Source: Teichococcus wenyumeiae (GTDB lineage: Bacteria; Pseudomonadota; Alphaproteobacteria; Acetobacterales; Acetobacteraceae). From it: a DNA stretch of 64,000 nucleotides. Shown here piece by piece: positions 54,278 to 61,937 of the stretch. The notes beneath the pieces were generated by a model. The model did not search any database. It was not told the origin of the DNA and worked only from the letters and a program-made list of their open reading frames with translations. The stretch is taken from positions 372,001-436,000 of the forward strand of contig NZ_RFLX01000001.1 in assembly GCF_003696345.1 (NCBI RefSeq). The letters are read 5' to 3'. Made by a program: the position numbers and the translations under genes. Each line of letters starts with the position of its first letter. Position 1 is the stretch's first letter.

Positions 54278-54906
54278 CCACGCGCAGCAACTACATCAAG
54301 GACGGCGCCGCCATCTACCGGCAGTCCTTCGCCACCATCCGCGCCGAGGCCGACCTCATCGGCTTCAGCACGGCGGAAGCCCGCGTCGCCGTGCGCGTCA
54401 TCCACGCCTGCGGCATGGTGGAAGTGGCCCAGCGCATCCGCTTCGCGCCCGGCTTCGCCGATGCCGCGCGGGCGGCGCTGCTGCGCGGCGCGCCCGTCCT
54501 CTGCGATGCCAAGATGGTGGCGCATGGCATCACCCGCCCGCGCCTGCCCGCCAACAACGAAGTGCTCTGCCTGCTGGATGACCCGCGCGTGCCGGAACTG
54601 GCAAAAGGCATCGGCAATACCCGCTCGGCGGCCGCGCTGGAATTGTGGGGGGAGAAGCTGGGCGGCGCCGTGGTCGCCATCGGCAATGCCCCCACCGCGC
54701 TGTTCCATCTGCTCGACCTGCTGGACCGTGGCGCGCCACCGCCGGCCGCCGTCATCGGCCTGCCGGTGGGCTTTGTCGGCGCCGCGGAATCCAAGCAGGC
54801 CTTGGCGGAAGATAACCGGATTCCCTGGATGATCGTGGAAGGGCGGCTCGGCGGCAGCGCCATGACAGTGGCCGCCATCAATGCCCTGGCGAGCGAAGCC
54901 GAATGA
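54274..54906 (+). CDS. cobH: precorrin-8X methylmutase CobH
   Basis: A 210-residue enzyme that moves a methyl group from C11 to C12 to form hydrogenobyrinic acid. Catalytic His44 is in RVIHACGMVE. VLCDAKMVAHGITRPRLP and VGFVGAAESKQAL, IVEGRLGGSAMTVAAINAL fit the family. Four-base overlaps with cobG and cobI indicate tight translational coupling. Confidence 0.96.
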   Translation: MTTRSNYIKDGAAIYRQSFATIRAEADLIGFSTAEARVAVRVIHACGMVEVAQRIRFAPGFADAARAALLRGAPVLCDAKMVAHGITRPRLPANNEVLCLLDDPRVPELAKGIGNTRSAAALELWGEKLGGAVVAIGNAPTALFHLLDLLDRGAPPPAAVIGLPVGFVGAAESKQALAEDNRIPWMIVEGRLGGSAMTVAAINALASEAE

Positions 54907-55634
54907 CCTCCGGCACCCTGCATATCCTCGGCCTTGGCCCCGGGGACCCGGAACTGGTGACGCTGAAGGCGGCGCGCATCCTGGGCGCCGCGCCGGTCTT
55001 CGCGCATTTCGCCAAGCGCGGCCGCACCGGCCATGCGCGCGGCATCGCCGCCCCGCACCTGAACCCGGCGGCCGAGGAACTGCGCTTCGACTACCCCTTC
55101 ACCATGGACCTGCCGGTGACGGACCCGCGCTACTTCCCGGAAATGGGCGCCTTCTACGACCGCTGCGCCGAGACCCTTTCCGCCTGCCTCGCCGCCGGCC
55201 AGGACGTGGCCCTGCTGTGCGAGGGCGATCCCTTCCTCTACGGCTCCGCCATGTATCCCTTCGACCGGCTGCGCCACCGCCACCCGGTGCAGGTGGTGCC
55301 CGGCATCACGGCCATGTCCGGCTGTTGGTCGGTGGCCGAGGCCCCCATGGTGCATGGCGACGACACCCTGCTGGTGCTGCCCGCCACCATGGACAGCGAC
55401 AGCCTCCGCACCCGCCTGCAACAGGCCGATGCCGCCGTGGTCATGAAGCTTGGCCGCCACCTGCCCCGCCTGCGCGGCATCCTGGACGAACTCGGCCTCA
55501 CCGCCCGCGCCCTTTATGTTGAGCGCGGCACCATGGAAGGCGGCCATGCCGTCCCGCTGGCCGGGCGCGACGACAGCCCCGCGCCCTATTTCTCCCTGCT
55601 GCTGATCCCCGGCCGCCAGGACCCGCGATGCTGA
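54903..55634 (+). CDS. cobI: precorrin-2 C20-methyltransferase CobI
   Basis: A 243-residue SAM-dependent tetrapyrrole methylase converting precorrin-2 to precorrin-3A. It opens LHILGLGPGDPELVTLKAAR and has DVALLCEGDPFLYGSAMYPF with the glycine-rich SAM site, VVPGITAMSGCWSVAEAPM and HGDDTLLVLPATMDSDSLRT. It is co-transcribed with cobH and cobJ. Confidence 0.95.
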   Translation: MTSGTLHILGLGPGDPELVTLKAARILGAAPVFAHFAKRGRTGHARGIAAPHLNPAAEELRFDYPFTMDLPVTDPRYFPEMGAFYDRCAETLSACLAAGQDVALLCEGDPFLYGSAMYPFDRLRHRHPVQVVPGITAMSGCWSVAEAPMVHGDDTLLVLPATMDSDSLRTRLQQADAAVVMKLGRHLPRLRGILDELGLTARALYVERGTMEGGHAVPLAGRDDSPAPYFSLLLIPGRQDPRC

Positions 55635-56395
55635 ACCCGGGCAGCCTCACCGTTATCGGCCTCGGCCCCGGCTCCCCCGCCCAGCGCACCCCGGAAGTGG
55701 AGGCCGCGCTGGCCGAGGCCACCGACCTCGTCGGCTACGCCCCCTATGTCGCCCGCGTGCCGCACCGCCCCGGCCTCTACCGCCACGCTTCCGACAACCG
55801 CGTGGAGTTGGACCGCGCCCGCCATGCGCTGCAACTGGCGGAGGCCGGCGCCAGGGTCGCCGTGGTCTCCGGCGGCGATGCCGGCGTCTTCGCCATGGCC
55901 AGCGCGGTCTTTGAGGCACTGGAGGCCGGCGACCCCGCCTGGCGGGCGCTGGACATCCGCGTGCTGCCCGGCATTTCCGCCATGTTCGCCGCCGCCGCGC
56001 GCATCGGTGCGCCGCTGGGCCACGATTTCTGCGCCATCTCGCTTTCCGACAACCTGAAGCCTTGGGAGGTCATCCAGCACCGCCTGCTGGCGGCGGCGCT
56101 CGGCGGCTTCGTGATGGCGCTCTACAACCCGCTCTCCCGCGCCCGGCCCTGGCAGCTCGGCGCCGCCTTCACGCTGCTGCGGCAGCACCTGCCGGGCACG
56201 GTGCCCGTGATCTTCGCCACCGCCGTCACCCGGCCGGATGAGCGCATCACGGTCACCACCCTGGCGGAAGCCGACCCTGCCCTGGCCGATATGCGCACCC
56301 TGGTGATGGTGGGCACCGCCGCGACGCGGCTGCTGCCCCGGCCGGGCGGCGCGGCGCCTTGGGTCTATTCGCCGCGCTCGGTGCCGGCGTCATGA
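55628..56395 (+). CDS. cobJ: precorrin-3B C17-methyltransferase CobJ
   Basis: A 255-residue SAM-dependent methylase that also brings about ring contraction, giving precorrin-4. It has LTVIGLGPGSPAQRTPEVEA, the distinctive YAPYVARVPHRPGLYRHASD and NRVELDRARHALQLAEAG, VVSGGDAGVFAMASAV, SLSDNLKPWEVIQHRLLAAA and ALYNPLSRARPWQL. It overlaps cobI by seven bases and ends the riboswitch-led run at repeat copy 5, facing the convergent cobK. Confidence 0.95.
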   Translation: MLNPGSLTVIGLGPGSPAQRTPEVEAALAEATDLVGYAPYVARVPHRPGLYRHASDNRVELDRARHALQLAEAGARVAVVSGGDAGVFAMASAVFEALEAGDPAWRALDIRVLPGISAMFAAAARIGAPLGHDFCAISLSDNLKPWEVIQHRLLAAALGGFVMALYNPLSRARPWQLGAAFTLLRQHLPGTVPVIFATAVTRPDERITVTTLAEADPALADMRTLVMVGTAATRLLPRPGGAAPWVYSPRSVPAS

Positions 56396-56409
56396 GGCGG
56401 GAAACCGTG

Positions 56410-56657
56410 GCCAAAGGGGCTCCGCCCCTCTGGACGCCCCGCCGGGGTGGAAAGTCCACCCCGGACCCCGCTTCGGGTTTTTTGCAGCACCCAGGCGGCG
56501 GGATGGGCAGTGCCCCCAGCGATATCCACATTATACACAGAAAGAATCCACAGGCCCCGAGGGCCAATCCCGCCCGCAAAGTAACGGCGGGGTCTGGGGT
56601 GACACTGTCACCCCAGCGGGTGTGTCCAGAGAGGGCAGCGCCCTCTCTGGCCCCGGC
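56410..56657 (+). repeat. four-palindrome intergenic element, copy 5
   Basis: Inner palindromes at 56444-56462 (GTGGAA) and 56596-56614 (GTGACA); right outer hairpin at 56626-56650. ACCCCGCTTCGGGTTTTTT after the first palindrome gives a strong small terminator with six Ts. The centre carries three DnaA-box-like 9-mers. It lies between convergent cobJ and cobK. Confidence 0.87.
56522..56552 (+). other. cluster of three DnaA-box-like 9-mers
   Basis: ATATCCACA (56522-56530), TTATACACA (56531-56539) and GAATCCACA (56544-56552) lie in the same orientation inside repeat copy 5. The middle one fits the TTWTNCACA consensus exactly; the others differ at one and two positions. No origin-type gene is near. 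Confidence 0.35.
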
Positions 56658-56664
56658 CAGTCAT

Positions 56665-57399
56665 TCAAAGATACCGCAGCAGCCAGCGCATCGCGCCCTC
56701 CGCATCCGGCACCCTCTCCAGGTCCGGCGGGGGGATAGGCCGTTCCATCATCACTACAGGGATGCCCCGCTCCCGCGCCGCCGCCAGCTTGGCCGCCGTG
56801 GCAGTGCCGCCGGAATTCTTGGTGACGATCACCTCGATGCCGTGGCGCTCCAGCAGGGCGCGCTCGGCTTCCAGCGCGAAGGGGCCGGTGGCGGTGATCA
56901 CCTCGGCGCCCGGCGGCAGGCTGGCAGGGTCCGGCGGGTCCACGCTGCGGATGACGTAATGGTGCCAGGGCGCAGCGCGGAAGGGCGCCAGCTCCTTCTG
57001 GCCGATGGTCAGCAGCACGCGGCGGGGTGCCTCGCCCAGGGTACGGACGGCGGCGGACATGTCGGGCACCGGCAGCCAGGTGTCGCCGGGGGCGGGTGTC
57101 CAGGCAGGGCGTTCCAGGCGCAACAGCGGCGTGGCGCCGGCGGCGGCCTGGGCATGGCGCGTCATCTGCGCGGCGAAGGGATGGGTGGCGTCCACCAGCA
57201 GGTCGACGCGCTCTTCCGCCAGGTAGCGGCGCAGGCCCTCGATGCCGCCGAAGCCGCCGATGCGCCAGGGCAGCGGCTGCGGGCGCGGCGCGCGAGTGGC
57301 CCCGGCCAGGGACAGCGTGGCGGTGAAGCGCGCATCCGCCGCCAGCAGCCGCGCCAGCGCCGAGGCTTCCGTTGTTCCGCCCAGCAGAAGCACCTTCAA
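56665..57399 (-). CDS. cobK: precorrin-6A reductase CobK
   Basis: A 244-residue NADPH-dependent reductase converting precorrin-6A to precorrin-6B. It opens KVLLLGGTTEASALARLLAA and has LLVDATHPFAAQMTRHAQ, RRVLLTIGQKELAPF, VIRSVDPPDPASLPPG, TKNSGGTATAAKLAAARERG and VVMMERP. TTG 57399 is the likely start, with GAGGAG ten bases upstream; the next possible one is GTG 57393. It is one of two single pathway genes turned against the main direction. Its start codon shares a base with that of the divergent cobL. Confidence 0.93.
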   Translation of the reverse strand: MKVLLLGGTTEASALARLLAADARFTATLSLAGATRAPRPQPLPWRIGGFGGIEGLRRYLAEERVDLLVDATHPFAAQMTRHAQAAAGATPLLRLERPAWTPAPGDTWLPVPDMSAAVRTLGEAPRRVLLTIGQKELAPFRAAPWHHYVIRSVDPPDPASLPPGAEVITATGPFALEAERALLERHGIEVIVTKNSGGTATAAKLAAARERGIPVVMMERPIPPPDLERVPDAEGAMRWLLRYL

Positions 57400-58613
57400 T
57401 GTCGATGAACTCCTCGCACTGGCTGACCATCCTGGGGATCGGGGAGGATGGGGTAAACGGGCTTTCGGCCGCCGCACGCGGGCTGCTGCGCGGGGCGGAG
57501 GTGGTTTATGGCGGAAGGCGGCATCTGTCGCTGGCGGAAGAACTGATCGGCGGGGAAGCGCGGCCCTGGCCCAGCCCGATGGCCTCTGCCTATCCGGACC
57601 TGCTGGCCTGCCGGCCCCGGCCCACGGTGGTGCTGGCGTCGGGCGATCCCTTCTGCTTCGGCGTCGGCAGCGTGCTGGCAGAGTTGGTGCGGCGGGAGGA
57701 GATGCTCTGCATCCCCGCGCCCTCGGCCTTCGCCCTGGCGTGCGCGCGGCTGGGCTGGGCGGCGCAGGATTGCGCCACCATCTCCTTCTGCGGCCGGCCG
57801 TTGGAGCCGGTGCGGGCGCTGTTGCAGCCTGGCGCGCGCATCCTGGCGCTCTCCGCCGATGCGGCGACGCCGGCGGCGCTGGCGGCGATGCTGGTGCGCC
57901 TCGGCTTCGGGCCGACGCGCCTGCATGTGCTGGAAGCCCTGGGCGGCCCGCGCGAGCGCATCGCCAGCACCACGGCGGCGGCTTTCGCGTTGGAACCCGC
58001 CGCGCTGAACATGGTGGCGCTGGACGTGGTGGCGGAACCGGGGGCGCGGGTATTGCCGCTCTCCACCGGCCTGCTGGACAACTTTTTCGAGCACGACGGG
58101 CAGATCACCAAGTCGGAAATTCGCGCCGTCACCCTGGCCGCCCTGGCGCCCCGGCAGGGGGAACTGCTCTGGGATATCGGCTGTGGTTCCGGCTCGGTGG
58201 CCATCGAATGGCTGCTGCGCCACCCGTCCAACCGCGCCGTCGGGCTGGAACCGCGCGCCGAGCGCGCTGCCCGCGCGCTCCGCAATGCCCTGGCGCTCGG
58301 CACGCCGGGGCTGCGGCTGGAACAGGCGCGGGCGCCGGAGGGGCTGGAGGGCCTGCCACCGCCGGATGCCATCTTCATCGGCGGCGGCTGCGACGCGGTG
58401 GTGCTGGAGCGCGCCTGGGCGGCGCTGAAGCCCGGCGGCCGGCTGGTGGCCAATGCCGTGACGGTGGAGACGGAGGCGCTGTTGCTGTCCAGTCATGCCC
58501 GCCTCGGCGCCCGGCTGACGCGCATCGGGGTAGAGCGGCTGGATGCCATCGGCAACCGCCACGGCTTCCGCCCGGCCATGACGGTGACACAGCTGGTGGC
58601 GGTGAAGCCGTGA
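57399..58613 (+). CDS. cobL: precorrin-6Y C5,15-methyltransferase (decarboxylating) CobL
   Basis: A 404-residue two-domain enzyme. The N-terminal CbiE-like methylase (LTILGIGEDGVNGLSAAARG, VVLASGDPFCFGVGSVLAEL) methylates C5, and the C-terminal CbiT-like domain, with the SAM motif LLWDIGCGSGSVAIEWLLRH near residue 255, methylates C15 and decarboxylates the C12 chain. ATG 57399 is used; ATG 57405 is also possible. Neither has a clear ribosome binding site. It overlaps cobE by four bases. Its promoter must lie within cobK. Confidence 0.94.
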   Translation: MSMNSSHWLTILGIGEDGVNGLSAAARGLLRGAEVVYGGRRHLSLAEELIGGEARPWPSPMASAYPDLLACRPRPTVVLASGDPFCFGVGSVLAELVRREEMLCIPAPSAFALACARLGWAAQDCATISFCGRPLEPVRALLQPGARILALSADAATPAALAAMLVRLGFGPTRLHVLEALGGPRERIASTTAAAFALEPAALNMVALDVVAEPGARVLPLSTGLLDNFFEHDGQITKSEIRAVTLAALAPRQGELLWDIGCGSGSVAIEWLLRHPSNRAVGLEPRAERAARALRNALALGTPGLRLEQARAPEGLEGLPPPDAIFIGGGCDAVVLERAWAALKPGGRLVANAVTVETEALLLSSHARLGARLTRIGVERLDAIGNRHGFRPAMTVTQLVAVKP

Positions 58614-59005
58614 TCGTCGCCGGCCTCGGCTGCCGCCCTGCTGTGGAGGAAGCCGCTATCCTGGCCCTGCTGCGGCAGGCCGCGCAGGACCAGCCGCCCG
58701 TCACGCATCTGGCCGCCCCCACCTTCCGGCGGGATGTGGCGGCGCTGCATCAAGCCGCCGCCACGCTTGGCCTGCCGCTCGTTTTCGTGGAACAGGCGAC
58801 GCTGGAACGGGTGCAGCCGCTCTGCCCCACGCGCTCGGAAGCGGCGCTGGCGGCCACCGGCCTCGCCTCGGTGGCTGAGGCCTGCGCCCTGGCGGCGGCG
58901 GGGGAAGGCGCGCGGCTGCTGCGGCCACGCATTTCCGGCGCGGGCGTGACCTGCGCCATCGGGGCTGGCGCCACCGCCGCCGGCGCGGCAGGAAGCGCGG
59001 CATGA
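58610..59005 (+). CDS. cobE: CobE (CbiG C-terminal-domain-like)
   Basis: A 131-residue protein of the CobE/CbiG C-terminal family. It opens [20 protein letters not shown] and has [20 protein letters not shown] and [14 protein letters not shown]. In Pseudomonas denitrificans CobE is needed for cobalamin but its reaction was not defined, while CbiG in the anaerobic route opens the ring-A lactone before CbiD acts. GTG 58610 overlaps the cobL stop; the stop overlaps cobM. With CbiD in the same locus it may help provide the CobF step. Confidence 0.9.
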   Translation: MIVAGLGCRPAVEEAAILALLRQAAQDQPPVTHLAAPTFRRDVAALHQAAATLGLPLVFVEQATLERVQPLCPTRSEAALAATGLASVAEACALAAAGEGARLLRPRISGAGVTCAIGAGATAAGAAGSAA

Positions 59006-59781
59006 CCGTGCATTTCATCGGCGCCGGGCCGGGCGCCGCCGACCTCATCACCCTGCGCGGGCGCGACCTGCTGGCGGCCTGCCCGGTCTGCCTTTACGCC
59101 GGCTCCATCGTGCCGACGGCGCTGCTGGCGCATTGCCCGCCTGGCGCGCGGCTGGTCGATACCGCCTCCCTCGACCTCGAAGCCATCGAGGCCGAATTCC
59201 TCCGCGCCCACCAGGCCGGGCAGGATGTGGCGCGGCTGCATTCCGGCGACCTTTCGGTCTGGTCCGCCGTGGCGGAGCAGACGCGGCGGCTGCGGCGCCT
59301 CGGCATCCCCTATACGCTCACACCGGGCGTGCCGGCCTTCGCGGGCGCCGCCGCCGCGCTGGGGCAGGAACTGACGGTGCCGCGCGTGGCGCAATCCCTG
59401 GTGCTGACCCGCATCTCCGGCCGCGCCAGCGCCATGCCGCCGGGGGAGACGCTGGAGGCTTTCGCCGCCACCGGCGCCACGCTGGCCATCCACCTTGCCA
59501 TCCATGCGCTGGATTCCGTGGTGGCGCGCCTCACGCCCTTCTATGGCGCGGATTGCCCGGTGGCCGTGGTGGTGCGCGCCTCCTGGCCCGATGAGCGGGT
59601 GCTGCGCGGCACGCTGGCCGATATCGCCGCCATCATGGCCGCCGCCCCGGCCGAGCGCACCGCGCTGATCCTGGTCGGCCCCGCCCTTACCGCCGAGGAT
59701 TTTTCCGAAAGCGCCCTCTACAGCACCGATTACGTCCGCCGCTTCCGTGGCGGCGGTCAGGAGGGGGGCGGGCCGGCATGA
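59002..59781 (+). CDS. cobM: precorrin-4 C11-methyltransferase CobM
   Basis: A 259-residue SAM-dependent methylase converting precorrin-4 to precorrin-5. It opens [20 protein letters not shown] and has [60 protein letters not shown] and [15 protein letters not shown], all family hallmarks. It overlaps cobE by four bases at its start. Its last 25 bases overlap the end of the convergent cbiD. Confidence 0.96.
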   Translation: MTVHFIGAGPGAADLITLRGRDLLAACPVCLYAGSIVPTALLAHCPPGARLVDTASLDLEAIEAEFLRAHQAGQDVARLHSGDLSVWSAVAEQTRRLRRLGIPYTLTPGVPAFAGAAAALGQELTVPRVAQSLVLTRISGRASAMPPGETLEAFAATGATLAIHLAIHALDSVVARLTPFYGADCPVAVVVRASWPDERVLRGTLADIAAIMAAAPAERTALILVGPALTAEDFSESALYSTDYVRRFRGGGQEGGGPA

Positions 59782-60854
59782 CCGATCAGCTCGCCGTCCC
59801 GGTCAAAGATCGCCACATCCAGCGCGATGCCGCTGCCGGCCATGACATCCGCGGCCACCGCACGGGCACGCCCGGCCACCACATCCCCCAGCGCCAGCCC
59901 GGCCGCCGCGGCATGGGCAAAGGCTTCCGGCGTGGTATTGGCGCCAGCGATGCGCGCGGCCAGGGCATCGTCCCCGCCCATCTCCCGCGCCAGCGCGGCC
60001 AGGGCCGCCATGTCCACCGTGCCGCGCCGCGAATGCAGGTCCAGCCGCCCCTGCGCCAGCTTGGTTATTTTGGCGATGCCACCGGCCACGGTGACGCGCG
60101 GCACCGGATGCGCGCGCAGGTATTTCAGCATGCCACCGACGAAATCGCCCATGTCGATCAGCGCCTGCTCGCTCAGGTGATGGAAGCGCGCCACCGCGCG
60201 TTCCGAGGCATCGCCCGTGGCGCCGGCCACATGCCGCAGCCCCAGCCCCCGCGCCACATCCACGCCGCGCTGGATGGAATGAATCCAGGCGGAGCAGGAA
60301 TAGGGCACCACGATCCCCGTCGTCCCCAGCACGGAGAGCCCGCCCAGGATGCCGAGGCGCCCGTTCATGGTGCGCTTCGCGAGTTCCTCGCCATCGTCGA
60401 TGCCGATGGTGACCTGCGCATCCACCGCGCCGCCCGAGACCTCCTCGAGCGCCGCGCGGATCATGGCGCGCGGCACCGGGTTGATGGCGGGCTCCCCCGG
60501 CGGCAGCGGCAGGCCGGGCAGCGTCACGGTGCCGACACCCGGCCCCGCCGCGAAGACCACGCCGCTGCCGGGCGCCCCGCGCCGCACCCAGGCCCGCACC
60601 AGCGCGCCATGGGTCACGTCCGGGTCGTCCCCGGCATCCTTCACCACCGCCGCCATGGCTGTGCCATCGTCCAGCGCGGTTTCCGCCAGGGCGAAGGAGG
60701 GGCGCTCCCCGCGCGGCAGCAGGATCTCGACGGGGTCGGGAAAGTGGCCGGTCAACAGCGCCGTCCAGGCCGCGCGGGCGGCTGCGGTGGCGCAGGCGCC
60801 CGTGGTCCAGCCGCGTCGCAGCGGCCCGTTCTGTTCGGTCTCGGCCTGTGGCAC
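59757..60854 (-). CDS. cbiD: cobalt-precorrin-5B C1-methyltransferase CbiD
   Basis: A 365-residue SAM-dependent methylase that adds the C1 methyl group, first described in the anaerobic cobalamin route. The hallmark [20 protein letters not shown] is at the N-terminus, with [33 protein letters not shown] and [20 protein letters not shown]. It is found here beside CobG, CobN and CobK, which belong to the aerobic route, and no cobF is seen. It is transcribed against its neighbours, overlapping cobM at the tail, with 26 bases between its start and that of cobA. Confidence 0.95.
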   Translation of the reverse strand: MPQAETEQNGPLRRGWTTGACATAAARAAWTALLTGHFPDPVEILLPRGERPSFALAETALDDGTAMAAVVKDAGDDPDVTHGALVRAWVRRGAPGSGVVFAAGPGVGTVTLPGLPLPPGEPAINPVPRAMIRAALEEVSGGAVDAQVTIGIDDGEELAKRTMNGRLGILGGLSVLGTTGIVVPYSCSAWIHSIQRGVDVARGLGLRHVAGATGDASERAVARFHHLSEQALIDMGDFVGGMLKYLRAHPVPRVTVAGGIAKITKLAQGRLDLHSRRGTVDMAALAALAREMGGDDALAARIAGANTTPEAFAHAAAAGLALGDVVAGRARAVAADVMAGSGIALDVAIFDRDGELIGHAGPPPS

Positions 60855-60880
60855 GGCGCCGATTATACCCCCGCCAGACC

Positions 60881-61678
60881 ATGACCGCCACGACCGACCG
60901 CCTCAGCCTGCTGGAACAACTGCTCGGCGCCCCCGCCCCGCGCCTGCTGCCCGGCCATGTCTGGCTGGTGGGCGCGGGGCCTGGCGACCCGGGGCAGCTC
61001 ACCCTCGATGCCCTGGCCGCCCTGGCCCAGGCCGAGGTGCTGGTGCATGACGACCTGGTGGATGCCCGCGTGCTGGGCCTGGCACCGCAGGCGGAACGCG
61101 TCTTCGCCGGCAAGCGCGGCGGCCGCCCTTCCTCCACCCAGGCGGATATCACCGCCACGCTGATCACCCTCGCCCGCCAGAACCGCCGCGTGCTGCGGCT
61201 GAAGGGCGGCGACCCCTATGTCTTCGGCCGCGGCGGTGAGGAAGCCCTGGCCCTGGCCGAAGCCGGCATCCCCTTCCGCGTAGTGCCGGGCCTGACGGCG
61301 GGCCTCGCCACCCTGGCCGCCGCCGGCATCCCCGCCACCATGCGCGGCATCAACCACGCAGTGGTGCTGGCCACCGGCCACGGCGCCCCCGGGCATGAAG
61401 GCGAACTGGACTGGGCCGCCCTGGCGCGGCTGAACCAGCCCCTGGTGCTCTACATGGCGCTGCGCCGGCTGGAAGCGACGGCCCATGCGCTGCTGTCCGC
61501 CGGCATGAACCCAGGCACCCCCGCCGCCGCCGTGGAATCCGGCACCCTGCCAGGGCAGCGCGTGGTGGTGACCACGCTGGGCGAATTGCTGAATCGCGTG
61601 CGGACAGAAGGCATTTCCTCGCCGGCGATGATCGTGATCGGCGGTGTCGTGGAGATGCGGGGGAAGCTGGCGAAATGA
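60881..61678 (+). CDS. cobA: uroporphyrinogen-III C-methyltransferase CobA
   Basis: A 265-residue SAM-dependent methylase that makes precorrin-2 from uroporphyrinogen III, the entry to the corrin branch. It has HVWLVGAGPGDPGQLTLDAL, VLVHDDLVDARVLGLAP, RVFAGKRGGRPSSTQADI, RLKGGDPYVFGRGGEEALAL and VVPGLTAGLATLAAAGIPAT. No CysG-type dehydrogenase-ferrochelatase part is fused, in line with a B12-dedicated copy. Start at ATG 60881, divergent from cbiD. Repeat copy 6 follows. Confidence 0.95.
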   Translation: MTATTDRLSLLEQLLGAPAPRLLPGHVWLVGAGPGDPGQLTLDALAALAQAEVLVHDDLVDARVLGLAPQAERVFAGKRGGRPSSTQADITATLITLARQNRRVLRLKGGDPYVFGRGGEEALALAEAGIPFRVVPGLTAGLATLAAAGIPATMRGINHAVVLATGHGAPGHEGELDWAALARLNQPLVLYMALRRLEATAHALLSAGMNPGTPAAAVESGTLPGQRVVVTTLGELLNRVRTEGISSPAMIVIGGVVEMRGKLAK

Positions 61679-61693
61679 AAACCCCAGGACAGG

Positions 61694-61932
61694 CCAGGGG
61701 CGCTGCCCCTGGACCCCACCGGGGTGGAAAGTCCACCCTGGACCCCGCTTGGAATTCGCGCTTCGCCCCCGTTCCTGAGTGCGGCAACGGCATGCATCTT
61801 AAAAAATATTCTCTGAAATACAGGATATTTCGAAACCAGAGAGAAAAAGGTTTCACGGGAAACGTTGTGGCGGGGTCTGGGGTGACACTGTCATCCCAGC
61901 GGGGGTTCCAAGGGGGCGGCGCCCCCTTGGCC
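61694..61932 (+). repeat. four-palindrome intergenic element, copy 6
   Basis: Outer hairpins at 61694-61712 and 61908-61930; inner palindromes at 61721-61739 (last base changed, C to T) and 61879-61897 (one mismatch). The arms carry more changes than other copies, and the centre is a strongly AT-rich stretch. It lies between cobA and cobB. Confidence 0.82.
61796..61856. promoter_or_regulatory. AT-rich stretch with two dyads upstream of cobB
   Basis: An island of low GC content within the centre of copy 6 contains GAAATA-CAGGA-TATTTC (61815-61831) and GAAACC-N11-GGTTTC (61832-61854). It may hold the promoter or operator of the cobB run. No known box is recognised. Confidence 0.4.
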
Positions 61933-61937
61933 ATGGC

